DNA of 64,000 bases from Mytilus edulis (taxonomy: Eukaryota; Mollusca; Bivalvia; Mytilida; Mytilidae), in the NCBI RefSeq assembly GCF_963676685.1, contig NC_092349.1:84518604-84582603 (forward strand), given 5' to 3'. The notes beneath the pieces are model-generated. The model saw only the letters and a program-made list of their open reading frames with translations. It ran no database searches and was not told the DNA's origin. Below are positions 25,217-37,857 of this stretch, piece by piece (position 1 is the stretch's first letter; the number at the start of each line of letters is the position of its first letter). A program made the position numbers and the translations under genes.

Positions 25217-27860
25217 ACATATATATCTACAATATGAATACGTTTACATATCTAGACCAAACAGCTTTTGATACGCAATTGTCAAATTTGCAATATACGT
25301 ATTTCATTTCAAGTATGATATATTGTAACTTTTTAGATTATATCATAACGCATTGGAAGTTTAAGAATGCTCTTGTAATTTTACGAAGTCGTTAAGAAAT
25401 AGTTTAACTCAAGCTATTAATAGAATTATTTACTGGGAAGATATAATTAATCTGTCCGTGATATAGATTAAACTATATTTCCAAACATGTTCTTAAACTG
25501 ATGAACCAGAGGTTCTGCATGTCTACATAAATACCAAATATTACATTTTGTTAGTGTTGCCAGGAAAATTGCTTTTCAATCACTGTTGTTTCAGATTGAG
25601 ACTTTTGATAGTTATGTTGTTCTGTGTAACAATAGAAGAAATCTATGTTTTTTTGTTTGAGGATGTTCGCTTGTCATGTTTTGGATTTTTTTTCCAGATT
25701 TTCGAAATCCTCTAGTTTTATCCATTTGAAAGCCTTTAAAAAGTTTGCCTATTGACCCCTATTTTTCTTTTTATATATCTTTAACATACATAATGATAAC
25801 CCATCTGTAAAAGTCTAATAGAATTTTGGTTACTTTTTAATAGTTTTTGAGATCTTAAACTTGTCAAGGATAAAGCTATGAAAGGTCAAGAGAGAATATT
25901 TTCCCGCCAAAATTTCAATTGGTAATATCTCAAAATCAAGCCCATTGACCTATATAATTCTTTTGCTCTTTTGATTCCTTTATTTATCCTTTATCAATAT
26001 AAACTAGTTTTTTTTTAAACTTATTATTTTGAAACTGAGAAGCGAACTCCCTTAAATGTCATATTGTGTTCAGTTTCTCATCATCGCCTACTTACTTTCT
26101 TATTTTGAAATCTTAACTTTTCTGTTACACTCATTGCAACGAGAATATGGAAAAGCCCGAAATCAATTGGAAGCTGCTATATATGTGACTTCTACACTAA
26201 TCAATGTAACGTATCTGAAATCTATTACTACGTAGAATAATTAAAATATCATAACAATAATATTTAGAAAACGTTAATCATTTAACCATGTGTAATTTCA
26301 GCTTTAAAAAATAGTTATTTTTAAAATTGTATATTGATTGATAAAAGTACCTCTTTTTTTCCTTATTTTCGGTTCGTAAAATGTGTCATTTGATAGGGAA
26401 AAAATAACTCTTAACCATGCAGAGACATGGAATATATAAGCATATGGCATAAACTCAATGCAAATGACTATGGGCAATTTATCATTATTATTTTGTTTTA
26501 TTATTTTATTTTAAAACACAGTATTCTTTTGAAATTTGATATAATGTGGAGTGTATAGGTCAAGAGCAGATACAGTAATGCTAGAACTTTCGATCCTTTT
26601 TTTTACCAACTGATTTCTAGCAACATTATTATAGCCCTTTTTGTGACAGAAAAGAAGGAAATGTAGAATGTGGCCACGCTCATCACAATCATGAAGACCT
26701 CACTACGACCGTACTACGACCTTACTGCGCTTTTTTTACATATCGTAGTGCGATCGTGGCCTATATTTGACAGCGGTATAAGTACTGTCATTGGGTGATG
26801 ATAGACCATATTGTTATGTTCAATCAACCATTTGTACAGATCGTGTAGTCACGCTATTTTTGTTGGTTAGTGAAAATATATCTTTTCTATGGTAGCGCTA
26901 GCCATGTCGTTATCCCTTTTTGTCGACTTGTAGTTTTTGGGTGTCTTTAGGTATCAATTGTCTCCTAATTAAAAATGAAACATTATCAATATTACAAATG
27001 TATAACTGTTTTAGCATTCAAACATCAATGTTCTTATACTTGTAATATTTAATATTATGTTTGTATTGTTGAAATTACCAAATGGTGTTTTAAATATAAA
27101 AAAAGATAAACAGAAATTAAATTCCATCTTTATTATCCATAGCAAAATAGAAAACATTTCATAGATATTATGTCACTAGCTATGCGTATGTGTCCTTGTG
27201 GTCAATTCTTTAAAAAAAAAACGTGATGTTCTTTCCCAGGGATTTTTTATTATCAATTATGGATATCCAATGAGACCGACCGATCAGACGCAATTCAGCA
27301 TGTATCGTGTAAAATTTCATGCTATGTTGGTGCAGAGCAGACGTAAAACCCTTTAAAGCACGAAAACGCTGAAAAATCTTGAAAAAGAAATATTATTAAG
27401 ATTATAGACTTATAATTCAATACGGATAGGAACTTGAATGAATTTCAAACACACATAGACCACTTTAATTAGCTCTCAAGATTTCCGAGTTGAAACAATT
27501 CCAGATTCAGCCGAACATTTTGGCGTAGAACACAGCTCCGACAAACCAAAAATATATGTTTGAGAAAACTAATCTATGTAAAAAAAGGTATAGCCTAATG
27601 ACTGCTGGTATTCACAGATATACAGGAATAAATCATGACTCATATATTAAATACATACTTCTATATACAAAAATCCCATGAAGTCGAAACTCCATATCTT
27701 GATACACAACACATAGAACAACAATAAGTATTTTAAAGAAAACAAATTAAGCAAATTATGTCACTACCAACTTCTCTTAAACACACTTATCTATATGTTA
27801 GAAGTATTCATTCTAGTCAAAACACTATCAATATAACATGCTTTAATTTGGCCAACGATG
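24407..27860. other. intergenic, no gene seen
   Basis: AT-rich, with a (TA)n microsatellite at about 25188-25215. Near 26660-26765 'gtggccacgctcatcac' and, inverted, 'ggccacgatcgcactac' may be the ends of a small deleted foldback. I see no gene. Confidence 0.45.
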
Positions 27861-27869
27861 TACCGTAAG

Positions 27870-28045
27870 CGTTTGCTCACTAACAATTGCCAAAGTCTGG
27901 CCCGATTTTTCTGTTGTGTTGAGTTCTCCTCTCATATTTGATGTGTTTCTCTAAGTTTTAGTTTGTAACCCGGATTTGTTTTTTTTTCTCAATCGATTCA
28001 GGAATTTCCAACAGCTGTGTACTACTGTTGCCTTAATTTACCGTT
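27870..28045 (+). repeat. dispersed repeat family C, diverged copy
   Basis: Shares with 32560-32835, in order: 'gttctcctct', 'gttttagtttgtaacccgg' and 'tactactgttgcctt'. A further fragment with 'gaacagcggtata' is near 28335. Confidence 0.6.
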
Positions 28046-28399
28046 GGTTTGATTTAGGTGCTGGCATACTTACATTAATCCAACGTGCAATAAAGGTTCA
28101 GTGTTGGTGGAATGCAAAATACTATTATTATCCAAACGTTAACGTTTGGTAAAGGTTGATGCATTGTTTATATAAAGTCCTACTAAGATTGGCCGTGCGT
28201 TTGATTCAGTTTGTACCGTTGGATGAATACATGCCTAAGCATACTGAAGTTGACCCAATGTTAGGCAATGTTTGGTACAAGTTTTACTGTTCATTGAATT
28301 GTTACGTCGAACCCAATGAATAATAAAGTTTTGAACAGCGGTATACAACTGTTGAATTTATTTTTTTGCGGAAATATTTCCCTGGGATCTAAAGCTTGT

Positions 28400-31060
28400 G
28401 AATTTTGAATTTTAGAAAATAATTATGACATATATATCAAAACAGCACGTATTTTCCTTTTCTGTATTTATATAGATCATCCCAATGTTCTTGGAAGAGC
28501 TTTGCTGCTCACAAGGAAGCTTTTAAATCAAGAGTTCCAAGTAATGAAGTTGAATCATTCCTTTGAATATTTTATGGACACTGTCAATGAGTTGGTTGAC
28601 CATTATTGAATATCTGTTTTACAGATGATGACGGATATATTCCATTATCGGTCGTCCCACTGTCTATAATACTCTGCTATGTTCTTAAAAAAAATCCATA
28701 TCACGGCTTTGCGAAGTCAAATACGTTGCCCGGCCTGAATAACTTTGACCTGCACACATCAGCGACGTCATAATGTTGGAATCGACGTTTATAAGTTTGA
28801 CCCGATCTTATCACGTCAACTTCCTGTTGCTGGTGAAACTAATAAAATACTTCATAAGACACAATTACAGCCCAATAAATCGATTATGAGGTTATCTGCA
28901 TAGTGATATTATAAAATATCAGCTGTGTGTCCCAATATGAAGGCTTTTTGATCTCGTTCGCGCGGTTCGTATGTGTCGTTACAGCAGTCCTGTCCTCCTT
29001 TTACCCGCATTTGACCTGACGAATGACATTTTGTCACACGATTTGTAACTTGAGTCACACAACGGGTACCACGTGTGTAGCAGGGTCTATCCTTCGAGAT
29101 CATACGAGAGCACAACCGATTTTTTGTTTGTTCTGTTTTCCTCTATTTTTTCAGTTTCACTAGAGAAATTTCGAAATTCAAATAAAAAACAAAACGATCG
29201 ACTATTTGTGTGGACTGTTTCGATTTCAATTAACGTAATCTACGTATAAATTGTAATTTTAGGCAGCAAAAGGCTTAGTAATGTAACGAAAACCGAGCGG
29301 TCAGGCTTTGGTGTAAAACTATAAATATGTAACCCTTAGTGTGTTGCGATAAGAATGTGTTTTATTACAATGTATAAGTATATATAAACTAAAGTTATAA
29401 TTGGTGACCCTTCTTTGGTAAATGTAGCGTGGTACTCTGGTAGCGTGGTACATTTGTACTTTGCGGTATTCCGGTAGATCTAAGATTGGTTCTGTATAGG
29501 TTTTGTGTACTTAGTGGTATTCTGGTATATCTTAGTTTGGTTCTGTTTAGGTTTTTGTAAGAATAACAGACTCGTTAAATAAAAATCAACTTGTATGTAC
29601 TTTAAAGTCATAAGAAACGAGTGACTGGGGAAAAATAATGTTTATCTAATTCTTGAACCAATGCATGTATATATATCATAAACTTAGTCCTCTGTCCACG
29701 ATTTTATCATTTTTTACGCAAATATATCGTATAATCGTCATTTTTTTTTCTCTGTTATGATTTAACAAATATGGCTACTCATTAAATGCCGTGTTTTGAA
29801 GCCGGAGTTTACCGATTGTCACATTATAGTAAATAATCAACAAAAAGCATGGGTATTTAGCACGTGTTTAACATATACAATCAGGTATTTGTTTATTTTA
29901 ATGACATATTCATGCGTATTGCTATCACCGGATTTTTACGAGGTGGGTCAAGCTTAGGTCACTATGCATACGGAAAATGTGACGGCGAATTGCTTCCTGG
30001 CAGCAAGCAATTAAAAATAAGTAAACTTCTTCTAAATGTGGACAAATTAAAGAATTTTCCTCAGAAAAAGGTATATGTACATAAGTTGTATAATGAAAAC
30101 TATCCATTTAGTTTTAAAAAAAAAACATATGCATATTTTTTTTAAATTGAGGTTTCATATGACTTTAAGATGCGTTATATATCAACAATTCATACATTCC
30201 CTCTTTCTTACAAATAGTATATTTCTCAGCAGTATTCTATTCTAACAAATAAATAGTTTATTAACCTTAGAATATCGTAAAGAAAATGGATAGCGGAAAT
30301 ATAAATACCACGAAAGTTTAGTTTGGTTATCGGCAAATGGTAAATCAAATTCAATGTCAAAAGATAGAGAAGTTATTCTCCAAATGCAACTTGTTAAAGA
30401 ATTAACAAGCCCACATTTAGGAAGTAGTCTGGTTACTACTTAGTCTGGTAAATGGTTTCGGTACATGTATATATTTAAATCGCTTAGAATTAGCGTGTGT
30501 TACTTGCCCAAGGTAAAGTCGTACTGAAGTCTTATCCGTTTTCTCCACCGTATTTATACTTAGGTAAACCATTTACCGAAAAGGTTTACCATTTACCATT
30601 TTGGCTTACCATTTACCTAAATTACAAAATCCAAAGCCGACGTCATAACAAAAATAGGTTATGACGTCATTGTGTTGTACGTCATTTAAAGTAAACGATT
30701 CACAGCTGTTCCGATTGTAAAAACATAAACAAGAATAATAAAAAGTTAACAAACATAGTTACACAAGAAATATATAATAGGAACAGTCAATTAACTATAA
30801 GGTTTTAACAACATCATCACACAATTTTAGGGAAAACAAGTTCCAATCCAAGGGACCCCCATTTCGTTACAGTAAGTTAATCACGACTCCCGCCCTTTTC
30901 CATCACTGCTATAACTCTCATTTTGTGTTGAGCGAATGAGTTAATCCATTACCAGTGATTCGTAAACTGTGTTCTTCTTGTTTGAAGTTACAACACACAT
31001 GTTTCAATCAGTGGCCTCTTATGCACTTGTTCAGTACTGAAACCATTGCTGATTGACTAA
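28400..31060. other. intergenic with minor repeats
   Basis: A - strand open frame of 68 codons (28909-29115) with six Cys and higher GC than its surroundings is probably repeat-derived. A 52-bp unit containing 'ggttctgt' occurs twice in tandem at about 29455-29560. Several 'ggtaaatggt' motifs in both orientations lie at 30340-30620, and a palindromic TGACGTCA-type motif near 30635-30670. I see no convincing gene. Confidence 0.4.
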
Positions 31061-31064
31061 TATA

Positions 31065-31205
31065 CAATTATGGCCCGTTGAAGAGGTGAATATCCAAAAT
31101 TGTCAACACGAGACAGTTATTTCATTGAGGGCGCAGCCCGAAGTGAAATAACTTTTAAGGGTTGACAATTTTGGATATTCATCGACTCTACGGGGCCACA
31201 ATTGT
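31065..31205. repeat. near-perfect palindrome with GC-rich centre
   Basis: The left arm (from 31065, containing 'gaatatccaaaattgtcaac') pairs with the right arm (to 31205, containing 'gttgacaattttggatattc'), and inner arms 'gttatttca' / 'tgaaataac' continue the stem to a GC-rich apex near 31127-31142. Size and design match the palindromes at 49180-49330, 52243-52404 and 57632-57800. Confidence 0.75.
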
Positions 31206-32559
31206 TTTATTATACCGAACCAACATTGGAAAGGCCTTTCGAACACTTCTTTGGACTTTACACAACATTCAACACAAACACACAAGCTGAAAATAACGGC
31301 TTTGTGTTCTAGAATTTCTCGAATGAACAACAAAGGTAGAATCTTTTTGTAAAATATTGATGGCCCTGAAAAGGACCGTTTATAAGAGACACGGCTGCTG
31401 CCACTCTTTTCATGACCACTGCCTTATTTCCATTTCTCTCGGTGGGCTTCCAGTGTAACGTGAACGCTGCCATTTTGTTTATTTACGTCTGTGACGTCAT
31501 TTTCATGGGAGGTAACTCAAGTACAAATCAACAAACTGAAAAGGTTATTCACCGGTGAATAATAGGGTTATTCACCGCTGGTGCAAATTTTTTGGGTTAT
31601 TCGTCCTTCCTTGCAATTGAATGCAAAACAACTGAATTATTCCATGTCACGTGATAACGTTTCGCCCAATAGAACTGTTTAAAATATATGTAAGGTATAA
31701 TAATAGTATTTATTCCTGAGGGTATCATTAGTTTTGTAGTCTGACATGATGTATATCAACCTTTCTTAAATTATCCGTTTATTAATCGAGATGATATTAA
31801 AAACAACAGGTTTAAACTGCGCAAAATTGACCTAATTTTAATATTATTTTTGATCTAGAGTAATTTTTTGGTCATACAGGTCATTAACTGTTTCTGTTTT
31901 TATACATTTTATAAATATCCTTGGCTGTCAAGTATTTGCTTTTGAACGTTCCGGGTGAAGGTAAATCCAGAAAAGCGTTTCACACGCATTCAATTTAGTA
32001 ATATGGTTTTCATTTTTTGCAGAAGAGGAGGCAATACCGCTGCTGCTTGACTATCTGGTCTAGATTATCATAAGTCCAGTAGACAGTGAGTCGGTACTGA
32101 CATGATTTATAGCAAACCATTTTTCTGAATCTTTCAAGCACAGTTTTATCTAAACATTGAAACGCAAATGTTCGAACCTCTAAAAAAAATTGTCAAGATT
32201 TATTGAAATCTAAATTTGTAGCGATAAGAAATAATAAATCAAAATCTATTGTTTTGCTAAACCTGACATATTTTAGTAACCAATTCTAACGCCTGTACTT
32301 TTTCACGTTCCTCGTACTACCACCAGTGTGTGTTCATTCCTTTATATGCCTGACCAATTTCTTAGCTCGTTTATCAAATGGCTCTGTAATACAGCTTAGC
32401 ATCTATAAGATAAAAACAGATAACCTATTACAAACGTGTTTTATTTGATCGTAGCAATCTTGCATATGTGAGTTTCGATAGTTTTAATGATTCCCATAAC
32501 ACGTCTGTATTGCTTATCTTAAATAAGGCTGAATATAGCCTTTACCGTGGAATGTATGT

Positions 32560-32835
32560 ATTGAGATTGTGAGATCGTTAGTATTTAAGACGTGTCACGG
32601 TACTTGTCTATGCCAAATTCATGTATTTGGTTTTGATGTTATATTTGTTATTCTCGTGGGATTTTGTCTGATGCTTGGTCCGTTTCTGTGTGTGTTACAT
32701 TGTAGTGTTGTGTCGTTGTTCTCCTCTTATATTTATGCGTTTCCCTCAGTTTTAGTTTGTTACCCCGATTTTGTTTTTGTCCATGGATTTATGAGTTTGA
32801 ACAGCGGTATACTACTGTTGCCTTTATTTATTCAC
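32560..32835 (+). repeat. dispersed repeat family C, long copy
   Basis: Contains 'gttctcctcttatatttatg', 'cagttttagtttgttacccc' and 'gaacagcggtatactactg' in a row; a 118-codon frame here is repeat sequence, not a gene. An inverted 3' fragment is at 33650-33715 and a diverged + copy at 27870-28045. Confidence 0.65.
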
Positions 32836-33339
32836 ACGAAAATTATGATAAATCAATGCAAAACGATAGATTTTCAATCTAAAGGGGTCGTTCACTGGGT
32901 GATATCATTTTATGGTAAGACGTGATAAATAAGGGATGTCCAACTATAGGTGTAAACGGAATAATTGTTCTCTATACGTTTTTATCATGGATCATCGCTT
33001 TTATCAATTTAAACACTCCTACTCCATACTGCATGTATGTTAGATTTTTTGGAAATCAACGTTTATTCGAATTTATATTTTTAGAACGCTACCTTGACAT
33101 GAATTGACTATTTACAAATACTTGATAATAAGGATGACTTTTCTTGGTAGCGACAATCTGATCACATGGTATGAATATTTAAATACATAGTTGAGGAACA
33201 CACGCAATTTGTATTCTTTTCTAAAGTCGAAATTTTACAGAAAAGGAATTACTATAACTTCCAGGTAATTTCTAGATTTAAAATCAATTTGATCTATATT
33301 TTTTCTTTACTTTAAGAGTTAGGCATAATCGTACGTCAC

Positions 33340-33485
33340 TTTTGGGAATTGTGGGTCCTCAATGCTCTTCAACTTTGTATTTGTTTGGCTTTTTAACTAT
33401 TTTGATCTGAGCGTCACTAATGAGTCTTATGTAGACGAAACGCGCGTCTGGCGTATAAAATTATAATCCTGGTACTTTTGATAAC
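33340..33485 (+). repeat. dispersed repeat family B, best copy
   Basis: Contains 'gagcgtcactaatgagtctt' followed by 'gtagacgaaacgcgcgtctg'. Diverged copies are at 18950-19050, 20410-20535 and 36085-36160. I recall this block as widespread in mussel genomes. Confidence 0.65.
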
Positions 33486-33649
33486 TCTTTCACTCTTATA
33501 TGCTTCTATATATGAAAGTTATATGTTTCCATGAGAATAAGAGTTTATGTACAATCTGATACAATAGTTCAAAGATAATTGACCAATCTTTATGTCTTAT
33601 GTCTTTTGACATTGACAATTCTGCTCGGTAACCAACCGACATCTCAATA

Positions 33650-33715
33650 GTTTAAATAAAGGCAACAGTAGTACACCGCTGCTCAAAATTCATAAATCGA
33701 TAGTGAAAAAACAAA
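33650..33715 (-). repeat. dispersed repeat family C, inverted 3' fragment
   Basis: 'aaataaaggcaacagtagta' followed by 'caccgctg' and 'attcataaat' is the reverse complement of the 3' end of the 32560-32835 copy. Confidence 0.6.
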
Positions 33716-34082
33716 TGCATTTCAAATTTTTATCGAAACTTTTCAAAACCCCTTTTTCTGGGAGTAAAAAACATAAAGACATCGTGTACTTTTTTTTCTT
33801 CGAAATGCTTGTATTCAAAACAAAGAAAACAAGCATATTGGCAAAAATATCTTTTTCATAATTGTAATGTATTGTATACTTTTGATTAGCTGACGTTCGC
33901 TACTCTGTTTCGAAATAACAAACATTTTTAAAAGATTGTTATACATTGATAGTATATAAATAAAGGAACTGTAAAAGCAGAAACACCATGAAGGGTCCGT
34001 GTGCTTGTCTTCTAGATATACGCCATTCAAATTTGGAGGGAGGTGATTATCTCGAGATGTTTCATGCACTTATTTTTAAAGT

Positions 34083-34300
34083 TACCTTTTTCTGTCTAAA
34101 TAAAACAAAATAACAAGGATTAAGTAAGATTTTTCGAAATTGGTATTTTAAACTATATGTAATCAAGTTATTTTCTCTACTTTTGTCATACATTTTACAG
34201 TGGCATCCTTTTTTCTGTCTAAAAGTATGAAAAATAACAAGGACTTAATCAGATTTTCGAAAGTTGCATTTTCAACTATTATGTGTGATCAAATTAAGAA
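34083..34300 (+). repeat. tandem duplication, unit about 115 bp
   Basis: 34083-34180 and 34202-34300 both carry 'ctttttctgtctaaa', 'aaataacaagga' and 'attttcgaaa' in order, about 118 bp apart. Confidence 0.65.
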
Positions 34301-34611
34301 AAAAAATTAAGAGTTAGTGGACAAACATTTTAAATGGCACTACGTGGATAAAACCGGAGGATTCGGAATATCTGACAAAAATTCAAAAAACAAGAAGAGC
34401 AAATATTCTTAAAAGACTTCGTTCGTTTTAATGATATTATTTTGAATTTCAGCCACGCATATGTTTTTTGAACTATATATATATATGACATTTGAAATGC
34501 ACGTTTTATTTCTGCGAAATTAAATATTATAGTCTTCTTGTACCTAAACTTTCTACCGAGAATAAAAAAATATACGACTTATTAATGACTGAATATCACG
34601 AGTTTCACACT

Positions 34612-34740
34612 ATGCATTGGAGTTATAAATTTGCTGGGTTTTTTAATTGCATCCAATAATTTTCAACTACTCATGGCTCGTATACATTTGCTGGTTTTAT
34701 TTTAACTGCATCCAATAACTTTCGACTCCTCATGTCTCGG
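34612..34740 (+). repeat. tandem duplication, unit about 62 bp
   Basis: Two adjacent units share 'atttgctgg', 'ctgcatccaataa' / 'ttgcatccaataa' and 'actcatg.ctcg'. Confidence 0.65.
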
Positions 34741-36800
34741 TTATCCTCTCTGCAATCTGACAACCGTTAACGTACTCTAAATAATTGAAATATTGTATCA
34801 GCATTTTAGAGTGTGAACAGGTCTTCGTGGGTCTGGGATAAAATACGCTACTTTAAAGGCCAGTGAGTCTCCGTTGCCAGCTTTAACGGTGCATAATGTA
34901 CTATAAGATAATTACCCACTTGCAACATAGGTGAAGAAATATAAGGAGATGATATGAAAAAAAACGTCATCAATATAATCAATTGTATTCGATCTGATTT
35001 CCTCAAAGTAAACAAGTGACTCAAAGACTTTCTTTTTCAATATATAGAAAAAAAAACAATGTGTTACCCCGTCGTGTTCACGTTAAAGTTATAAAATGTA
35101 TCTCCGCCTGTTCACATTCTCCGTATACTATTCTTAACATAGCTATCAACTTGGAAAGACAAGTCGGTCGATATACATAAATGAATCAATATCAAGAGTT
35201 ACACCAATAATATTCAACCGTGGTGATTGTTGCATTACAGTTTTTGCAGTTACGTTATCAAGTAATGCAGAATACAAGCCGTATTGGGCAGAGTAAATAA
35301 AGAAAGAAATAATACTATCCAATGTTTCACTATTGATTTGTGTTACTTCCTACATTTTTTACCTTCTAAGACATAGAGTATTTTTTTTACTTTAATTTTA
35401 CTTTATTATGGTTACCTTTTCAGAAAAGTTACATTTTTTTTTTATCTTTAAACAGGATACCTTGACATGTGTTTACAACTATTTGATAATAACATGCTAT
35501 TCTTAGTATGAGTAATCTTTAAATCTTTAAATAGTTAAATTACATAATACACTAGTCCAAGGTCGATATCGTGTCCTAGGGAAATTATGAAAGGTATAAT
35601 TTTAAAGTCTTTTTCCCAACGCTATAAATTTAAAATAGTTATAGTGTATTAATCTCTTTTTTCTGAAGTGGAATGCACATTTTCTATGTTGTCTGAATTA
35701 TGTTAGAAAAAGTTACTAGTTGTCTGTTTGACTCTTTACAGGAACCAATTTTAGTTTATGCAGTATGGCATTGATATTAGATTATTACTTAAATAGACGC
35801 TTGTATGTATTCATATATGAGTATTTATGATATTTGTTTTGTTGGTCGATACAGGTTTCCTACCCAACGATACCAATAGCCTAGTAGTGAGCAATTATGT
35901 GTCGACATGAATTCCCATTTATATTGTCATATTTATAAATTAACTGTTAACAAAAAAAATCGAAATACTGAGGATTTTATATCCACAGAAATGAATTACC
36001 TTTGCTGTATATGGCAAAAACATTGAGAAATGTTTAGCCTGACATGATGTTGCACTTTACTTTTCATTCACTTTTTTTTTTATTAAAACGTCAGTGGTGA
36101 ATCGTTTGTAGACGAAACATGCATCTGGTATTCAATATTTTACGCCTGTTATCTTCGATGAGTTATTCCTTGTTGATAGTAATATTTCTGCAAACATTTC
36201 GATCGATTGATATGTATTTCTTGTTGAATAAAGAAAAACATTTTGTTCAGGTTTCAACGATATACTGTAATAAAATTAAAGATACTAATTGTACTGCACT
36301 GATATGCATTCCTACAACAAATATATGCTTTAATAGCCATGAAACCTCCAGTTTCTAAATATTCCATAGAAACCTTCAATAAAAAGTAATGGTGCTTTGA
36401 AATACCCAAGATATATGTTTATGACCCAGATATTTGTTACTTCAATGAAATATAGGAGTAATTACCTACAACTGCCAAATTCACGGAAATATGTTTGTTT
36501 AGCCTTTTTCGTATGCAACCGGATGTGAAGTACATGTGTACTTTGATTTGGTGATATTACACCTGTAATACTGTAAACGACACAGATGTAAACTGGATGG
36601 GTCTGTCTGTCTGTCTGTCTGTCTTTCATTTTTGTTTTCCTAAGCTACAATTCAATAGCACTTCAATTTGCAGTGTTTACTCAAGTAGGATTTGTATCGC
36701 TTTCCTTTATATGAAGTTAAATACATATAAGATATGAAACAATTGAAGAGCTATATGACCAACAAAGAACACAGAAAAACTAGCTTAATTCAACTAAGGT
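34741..36800. other. intergenic, minor repeats only
   Basis: A diverged family B fragment lies at 36085-36160 ('gtagacgaaacatgcatctg'). A (TCTG)6 microsatellite lies at about 36600-36624. I see no gene. Confidence 0.5.
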
Positions 36801-36802
36801 CA

Positions 36803-37381
36803 AAGGAGTAGGTCCGGTAAGTGCCGATTTTGGCCTCAAATTTCAGGTTCATCTTACGAACTATATTGGACACTTTTTAAACACTTTAGTGTCTATTTCA
36901 ATTGAATCAATTCGTTTGTGTGAAAGATTTCAACTGATTAAGTCATTAAAAACACTCCGATGTAAGCTTAAATATGACAAATCTATCAAATATGCAAAAA
37001 AAAAACCGTCACTTTTCAGATGGTTTTGTCCAAAATGAAAGTGGCCGCATCCGTGTTCATCCTCAACCTTTATACATGTTATGTATTATCATCAAATACA
37101 ACTTACATTTCAATATTATGAATGAAAACGAATGCGGCCACTTTCATTTTAGACGGAAACCGTCTTAAATTTAACTTAGATGCTTAAATTATGAAGATTT
37201 CAGTAATTTAGTCATAATAATAGTATTACCCGATATATGTGCATATTATGGTTAAAGGCCCCCCATATTTGTGTAGCAGAAATTGTACTTTCAAATAAAT
37301 ACCTAAAAGATTACATTTTCACAATTTTGTAAAACTGCTATATTTTTGGGCCAAAAAGGGGTCTTACTGAACCTACTCCTT
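36803..37381. mobile_element. 579-bp MITE with 'AAGGAGTAGGT' inverted ends
   Basis: The left end AAGGAGTAGGTCCGGTAAG and inverted right end AAGGAGTAGGTTCAGTAAG match well, and both reach a TTTTGGCC block inside. A second, internal inverted pair ('aaatgaaagtggccgcat' near 37035 and its complement near 37135-37153) folds a central hairpin. No protein is encoded. The target duplication is unclear. It ends about 475 bp upstream of the multicopper oxidase reading frame. Confidence 0.65.
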
Positions 37382-37770
37382 GGCTTAAGGAGGTTGAAAC
37401 TTTACTTCCTTAAAATTTTAATATGTTAGTATTATTTTAATAAACGAACTGTTTTAGAGAGTGTTGATGTAAATCATGTAAGTATCGAAGTGCTGAATAC
37501 TGAGCTTATGAAACCATATGTCTCAATAGTCCACAAGCAGCGGTAACCAGTGCTGTAAAATATTAACACTTGCATGCGTCTAAAACATTGGAGTGTGTAA
37601 AATAAAACATCAGATTTACTTGGTGATAAAAATAACTTAAAATTCAATAAATCACACTTTTCATTAGATAGCCAAACTTTGGAAAAATTACACGTTCCCT
37701 TTGTTTAGCTCCCGATAATACTGCAATGTTATATGTCAAAACATTATTTTAAATTGAGTAATAGAACAAG

Positions 37771-37778
37771 TATAAATA
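37771..37778 (+). promoter_or_regulatory. candidate TATA box of the multicopper oxidase
   Basis: TATAAATA, 87 bp before the first in-frame ATG (37858). A start about 30 bp downstream would give a leader containing a nine-codon upstream frame from the ATG at 37815. If the leader is instead spliced at the AG at 37885-37886, the real promoter could lie elsewhere. Confidence 0.4.
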
Positions 37779-37857
37779 GTGAAGGGAATTATATTGTGCT
37801 ATAAAATTAGTGTAATGAAAACTATTGAACCACATACTTTTTGATGTAGATTAAAAT

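Noticed and set aside
32569-32925. 118-codon + strand frame with hydrophobic stretches
   Set aside because: It is dispersed repeat family C, which recurs in diverged form at 27870 and inverted at 33650.
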